A DNA stretch of 64,000 nt from Apricaphanius iberus (Eukaryota > Chordata > Actinopteri > Cyprinodontiformes > Aphaniidae). Below, piece after piece: positions 60,591-64,000 of the stretch. The notes beneath the pieces are model-generated. The model was not told where the DNA came from and ran no database searches. It worked only from the letters and a program-made list of their open reading frames with translations. Each line of letters begins with the position of its first letter. The stretch's first letter is position 1. The translations under genes and the position numbers were made by a program. The DNA lies in contig JAPXFQ010000344.1 in the NCBI GenBank assembly GCA_028564705.1, forward strand, positions 2,051,001-2,115,000, in the 5' to 3' direction.

Positions 60591-61200
60591 AAGTGGTGGG
60601 CAATTAATTGAATTTCCATCAAAATTGTGATATTAAAAAGCTCGATAACGATAATTGCGTGGTGTTTTTTAATCATTATGCCAATTTACTAATCCAGTTG
60701 AAATGCTTCCTTGTTGTCAAGCTAACTGGCCAATCAAGTGGAAGAAAAAAGTAGGAGGCTCATGCTGGTGGGTAAAAATAAAGTGTAGTGTCATGAATTT
60801 TCAAGCCAAATATACAATAAAGAAGATGATAAAGATGCCCAGATTGCCCAGAAGAGAACACGGCAATGATATTGTGGAGAGAAGTGGCATCTTGAGCTCA
60901 GTAGTTGGAATATGATTGGATATTTTAGAGAGGACAGCAGCCAGATTAAACCGATCTGTAAAATTTGACTGTTTCAATAAAGCTATTGGTAACACAACCA
61001 ATCTACTTCATTTATTTATCTGAAGTCCCATCAACCCTCTGAGTACAAAGAGATACATAGTTTTGAAGTGATGTGATGTTGTTAGCAATACAAAAGTAGC
61101 AATATATTACATTAAAAGTGAAGGCTATATTTAATTGTTTTTATTATTATTGTTTTGATAAGACAAAAATCAAGATTGTTTAATGAAGCTAAAATAATGG
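60591..61200 (+). mobile_element. hAT relic nested in the Tc1 relic
   Basis: This block interrupts the Tc1 sequence. It begins GTGGTGGGCAATTAATTG and, in broken frames, encodes GYFREDSSQIKPICKI and then KAIGNTTNLLHLFI. That pair is the Cys-x2-Cys half and the GNTTNLLHH-type half of a BED zinc finger, the DNA-binding domain of hAT transposases. The rest of the transposase is missing, and I could not prove a target duplication. Confidence 0.5.
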
Positions 61201-61311
61201 CCCAAGTCCACATCTACTCTACTTATTAATCTAAATTAGTCGCACCTGTCTGAGCTTAAAGAAAGCTTAAAGAAACCATTCCACCCTACAGTGAGTCAGA
61301 CTCTAAGTACC

Positions 61312-61820
61312 ATGGGAAAGACCAAAGAGCTCTCAAAAGCCACCAGAGACAAAATGCAAGGCAGCTTGGTGAACATAGATAAACTGTTTGAGCAATTGGA
61401 TGATCCAAAGGAGGAATCGGAGAAAGTCGTGTGGTCAGATGGGACCAAAATTATACATTTTGGTCTGGATTTTCACATGTTTGGGAAGGAAAAGAAGGAT
61501 GAGTTGCATCCCAAGAACACCATCCTGTGCATTACCATACTGTGGAGCATAGGGGTGGTAACATCATGCTTTGGGTTGCTTTTCTACGAATGTAGACAGG
61601 ATGACTGCCCTGTGGAAAGGAAAGGATGAATGGGACCATGTATTGTGAGATTTCTCTCAGTCAGAGCATTGAAGCTGGGCCATGGTTGAGTCTTCCAACA
61701 TGACAATGACCCAAAGCACACAGCCAGGATAACCGAGTAGTGGGTCCTAAAGAAGCACATCAATGTTGTGGAGTGGCCTAGCCAGTCTCCAGACCTAACT
61801 GAGAGCTGAGACTCTGTGTT
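61312..61820 (+). pseudogene. Tc1-like transposase remnant
   Basis: MGKTKELSKATRDKMQ, the start of the transposase, jumps after a large internal deletion to KVVWSDGTK, the region of the first catalytic aspartate. A stop codon ends that frame at 61627-61629. Further broken sequence, CCAACATGACAATGACCCAA and TGGAGTGGCCTAGCCAGTCT, corresponds to the second aspartate and the W-P-S-Q-S-P-D motif. The first helix-turn-helix is largely lost, so no activity is possible. Confidence 0.7.
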
Positions 61821-61860
61821 ACTCAGCAACAGCCTGAAACTTGACAGATCTAGAGAAGAT

Positions 61861-62811
61861 CTGTAATTTATTTTCATCTGTTTGACATTTCAATCAGTCT
61901 TTGTGAACTTGACCAACCAGACGGTCTTCGCTTTCTCTCCACATCCACATCTGTCACCTTCCTCCAGGCGTTTTTTAAAGAAAGTCATGTAGTGTGTGAG
62001 AAAGAGAGAGGCCGGATGTCAAACACTGTTCCATCAGTTAATGTGTTTCCCATCTGAAGGTCTAAGGAAGAAGAAAAGTCATTTCCTCTGGTGTATCCAA
62101 GATGACAAACTGCTGTATGGTTTTATTATTAGACTTTAAACTGTGCAGGAAATAAAATGTGTTTAAATAAGATCAGTTCTTCTACAACCTCTGAAAACTC
62201 TGTGATCCACACTATAAACATGAAAATAATATAAACACACGGTAAGTTGCTTGGTGTGTAGCAACTAAAATCTTCTTAAATCCAAAAGGACACAATTGGA
62301 AAATTAGTCAAATAAATATGAATGATACTCCATGCACTTTAAAATTAATGAGTTATTTGAGCTGTACTCATAGCAGAAACTAGTAATCACATAACTGGAG
62401 TTCCAGTGTGCCACCTCTTTTCTAGCAGAGAATTGACACTTTACCATCTTGGAGAAATTAGTTGATATGGATAATAATTTATTAGTAAATTGATGTTTAA
62501 CCAGCTTTTGTATAAATTTGGAGCATGCTGGGAAGAGAAAGTCAACCATCTGAAGCATGTGTGTTGGATAAACTATAAAGCGGTGCAAGAAGATGCCATC
62601 CATCTGTCAGATTTGGGGACCAGTGTTGTAATAGATAATGTATAAAGTATTGTGATAAAGCTGCTAGCCATTTTGCAACCCACAACTACTTAATTCCTGT
62701 CAGACTGAAAAGCTCGGGGTCTGCGTCTAAATTGTAGAAACGCAAAGCTATACACAGAAATTTTGAGTTATTTCACATCAGGCTAAGCTTTAAATAAACA
62801 CATCCATTTAA
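61861..62811. other. non-coding DNA
   Basis: No gene or repeat recognised. Short open frames have no family resemblance I can see. Confidence 0.5.
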
Positions 62812-63058
62812 ATGGTAAATGGACTGAACTTATATAGCGCTTTTCTAGTCATACTGACGACTCAAAGAGCTTTACATTGAAGTCACATTCACCCATTCAC
62901 ACTCACATTCATACACAGATAGCCAACATGGCTCGGTAGGACGATGTCTTTGGGGTTAAGTGCCTTGCCCAGGGGCACCTCGACATATGACTGGAGGAAG
63001 CTGGAATCGAACCTGGACCCGTCCGATTGCAAGCCAACTACTCTACCACTTTGGCACT
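62812..63058 (+). repeat. abundant teleost dispersed repeat (short interspersed)
   Basis: Starts AATGGTAAATGGACTGAACT and contains TATATAGCGCTTTTCTAGTC, CACATTCACCCATTCACACT and GGTTAAGTGCCTTGCCCAGG, ending in CTCTACCACTTTGGCAC. This layout is very common in fish genomes. I do not know its class with certainty. Confidence 0.65.
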
Positions 63059-63234
63059 TTTCTTGTGAATTACTATAGATTAAGCAGATGTCACAAGTCT
63101 GCTTTTTCTGTGATCAAATATCCATTTTGATCAATCAATGGGGAAACATACTGACCCCAAGATGCAACTCTTTGGGTCCCTCACTGTGCATGGTGGCAAC
63201 ATAAATTTTTTTCGCAGAGTTGCAATCACTCCTA

Positions 63235-63400
63235 AGTAAAGGTTTGTACTCTTCCAGGGTTCAAATCCCATCCCGAGACTTTTGGTTCATGCCTTCCCCT
63301 CTTCACTATCTACATGTTTCCTGTCTAGTTGTAGTCAGTTAATTAAACAAGCCCCACATAATCTCAAAACATCTCTAAAAATATACCAATAATTTTGTTA
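63235..63400 (+). repeat. possible tRNA-derived SINE remnant
   Basis: GGGTTCAAATCCCATCCC (near 63257) resembles an RNA polymerase III B box. It is followed by CATGCCTTCCCCTCTTCACT and TTTCCTGTCT, a body typical of a common fish SINE. The A box is not clear. Confidence 0.4.
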
Positions 63401-64000
63401 ACGAAATAAACAGCTCTTGCTTTTTAAATTCCAAATTATTTCTTCATTAAGAAAAAAATGCTACATTGACATATTAATCTGCTTACTCTTTATTATAATA
63501 TAACTTATATTCAGCAAAGTTAGCACTTTTCTCTTTACCCCATTTTTTTTTTTTATGACCTCATTCTCTTTCTGTCTTTAATGAATAGACTTAGAAAACT
63601 TACTGGCAACTTCATTCCTGTAGCCTCTGGTCCAGAAGATCATTCATCTACAACAGCTTCGGACCACTCTTTTTTGTTAGGTTTTTTTTTTTTTTTTTTT
63701 TGGTTTTATGCAATACTTCTCTGTAAAACTTCTTAAAAGATATGAATTAATTATTTTTGCGCAGAGGAAGTGGAGTTTGAAAATGAAATAGGATTTTACC
63801 AGGAAGATGAAGTGTGTAAATCTAGTGTGTGTTAAGTGTGACTCAGCACTTTCATTCGCGCTGACCCAGATTCATGCAGCCTTCTGCATCAGAATATGGC
63901 CTGTAGTAGAGATGTGGTTTCCATAAATAATTAAAGAAGAAAAACTTTTCATTTATAAATTAATAAAAGAGAAAATGTTTGCCATACTTTTACGACAGCA
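63401..64000. other. non-coding DNA at the window end
   Basis: AT-rich; a 20-base T run at 63682-63701 could be a retroposon tail read in antisense. No supported exon. Confidence 0.5.

Larger units (their letters stand above)
60392..61860 (+). mobile_element. Tc1-like transposon relic with a nested insertion
   Basis: The left part (60392-60590) starts with ATAAGTATTTGAACACCCTG, the terminus of a common fish Tc1 family, including CAATTATGCATGTTCCCCCA. The family sequence resumes at about 61201 and includes GGGAAAGACCAAAGAGCTCT (start of the transposase) and ends near 61860. Between them, about 610 bp is foreign. The right inverted repeat was not identified. Confidence 0.7.

Noticed and set aside
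63765..63835. Exon-like stretch after gcgcag encoding EEVEFENEIGFYQEDE
   Set aside because: Good acceptor but no recognisable family, a stop soon after and no partner exon in the window.
1..64000. tRNA, rRNA, CRISPR arrays, bacterial operons, retroviral genes
   Set aside because: None found. The only polymerase III-like box is in a SINE-like remnant at about 63257, and all reverse transcriptase sequence is of the non-LTR type.

Overview
The window is vertebrate nuclear DNA, almost certainly from a ray-finned (teleost) fish. It is AT-rich, its coding sequence is split into GT-AG exons, and it is full of teleost-type transposons: Tc1/mariner, hAT miniature elements, R2-type and L2/Jockey-type LINE pieces and microsatellites. 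No bacterial genes, rRNA, tRNA genes or CRISPR arrays were seen. The species cannot be read from the sequence.

Two host genes are supported, both on the + strand. (1) 9083-21672 holds the last four coding exons of kcnd3 (Kv4.3, a Shal-type A-current potassium channel). They encode about 230 residues of the cytoplasmic C-terminal tail, including the Shal dileucine targeting block and the terminal VKVSAL. The channel core must lie upstream of the window. (2) 35058-48454 holds inka2 (FAM212B, a PAK4 inhibitor) in two coding exons separated by a 12.1 kb intron. It includes a complete Inka box and the conserved C-terminus. From what I know of the human map, KCND3 and INKA2 are also neighbours in the same direction there, which supports both calls.

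Layout. 1-9082: kcnd3 intron with a deleted Tc1 derivative (about 7270-7840) and a possible hAT fragment. 9083-21672: kcnd3 tail exons; the intron at 9185-18395 carries an apparently intact 1617 bp Tc1-like transposon whose transposase has DD38E spacing (Intruder type). A 363 bp hAT miniature element (19966-20328) ends 34 bp before the next exon; its right target-site copy ends 26 bp before it. 21673-34560: kcnd3 3' side and intergenic DNA with decayed Tc1 copies and a LINE-tail fragment. 34560-48454: inka2, whose intron has two more copies of the same hAT miniature element in inverted orientation and a possible internal promoter/first exon near 45.7-45.8 kb. 48455-64000: no recognised host gene; it holds LINE fragments, a 1.1 kb non-autonomous hAT element, a 2.9 kb broken R2-type LINE, microsatellites, a Tc1 relic with a hAT relic nested in it, and short dispersed repeats.

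Nothing here amounts to a new biological system. The most interesting points are the insertion at the kcnd3 splice acceptor, the intact DD38E transposon, the R2-type LINE that shares its 3' tail with another repeat copy, and the possible alternative inka2 start.
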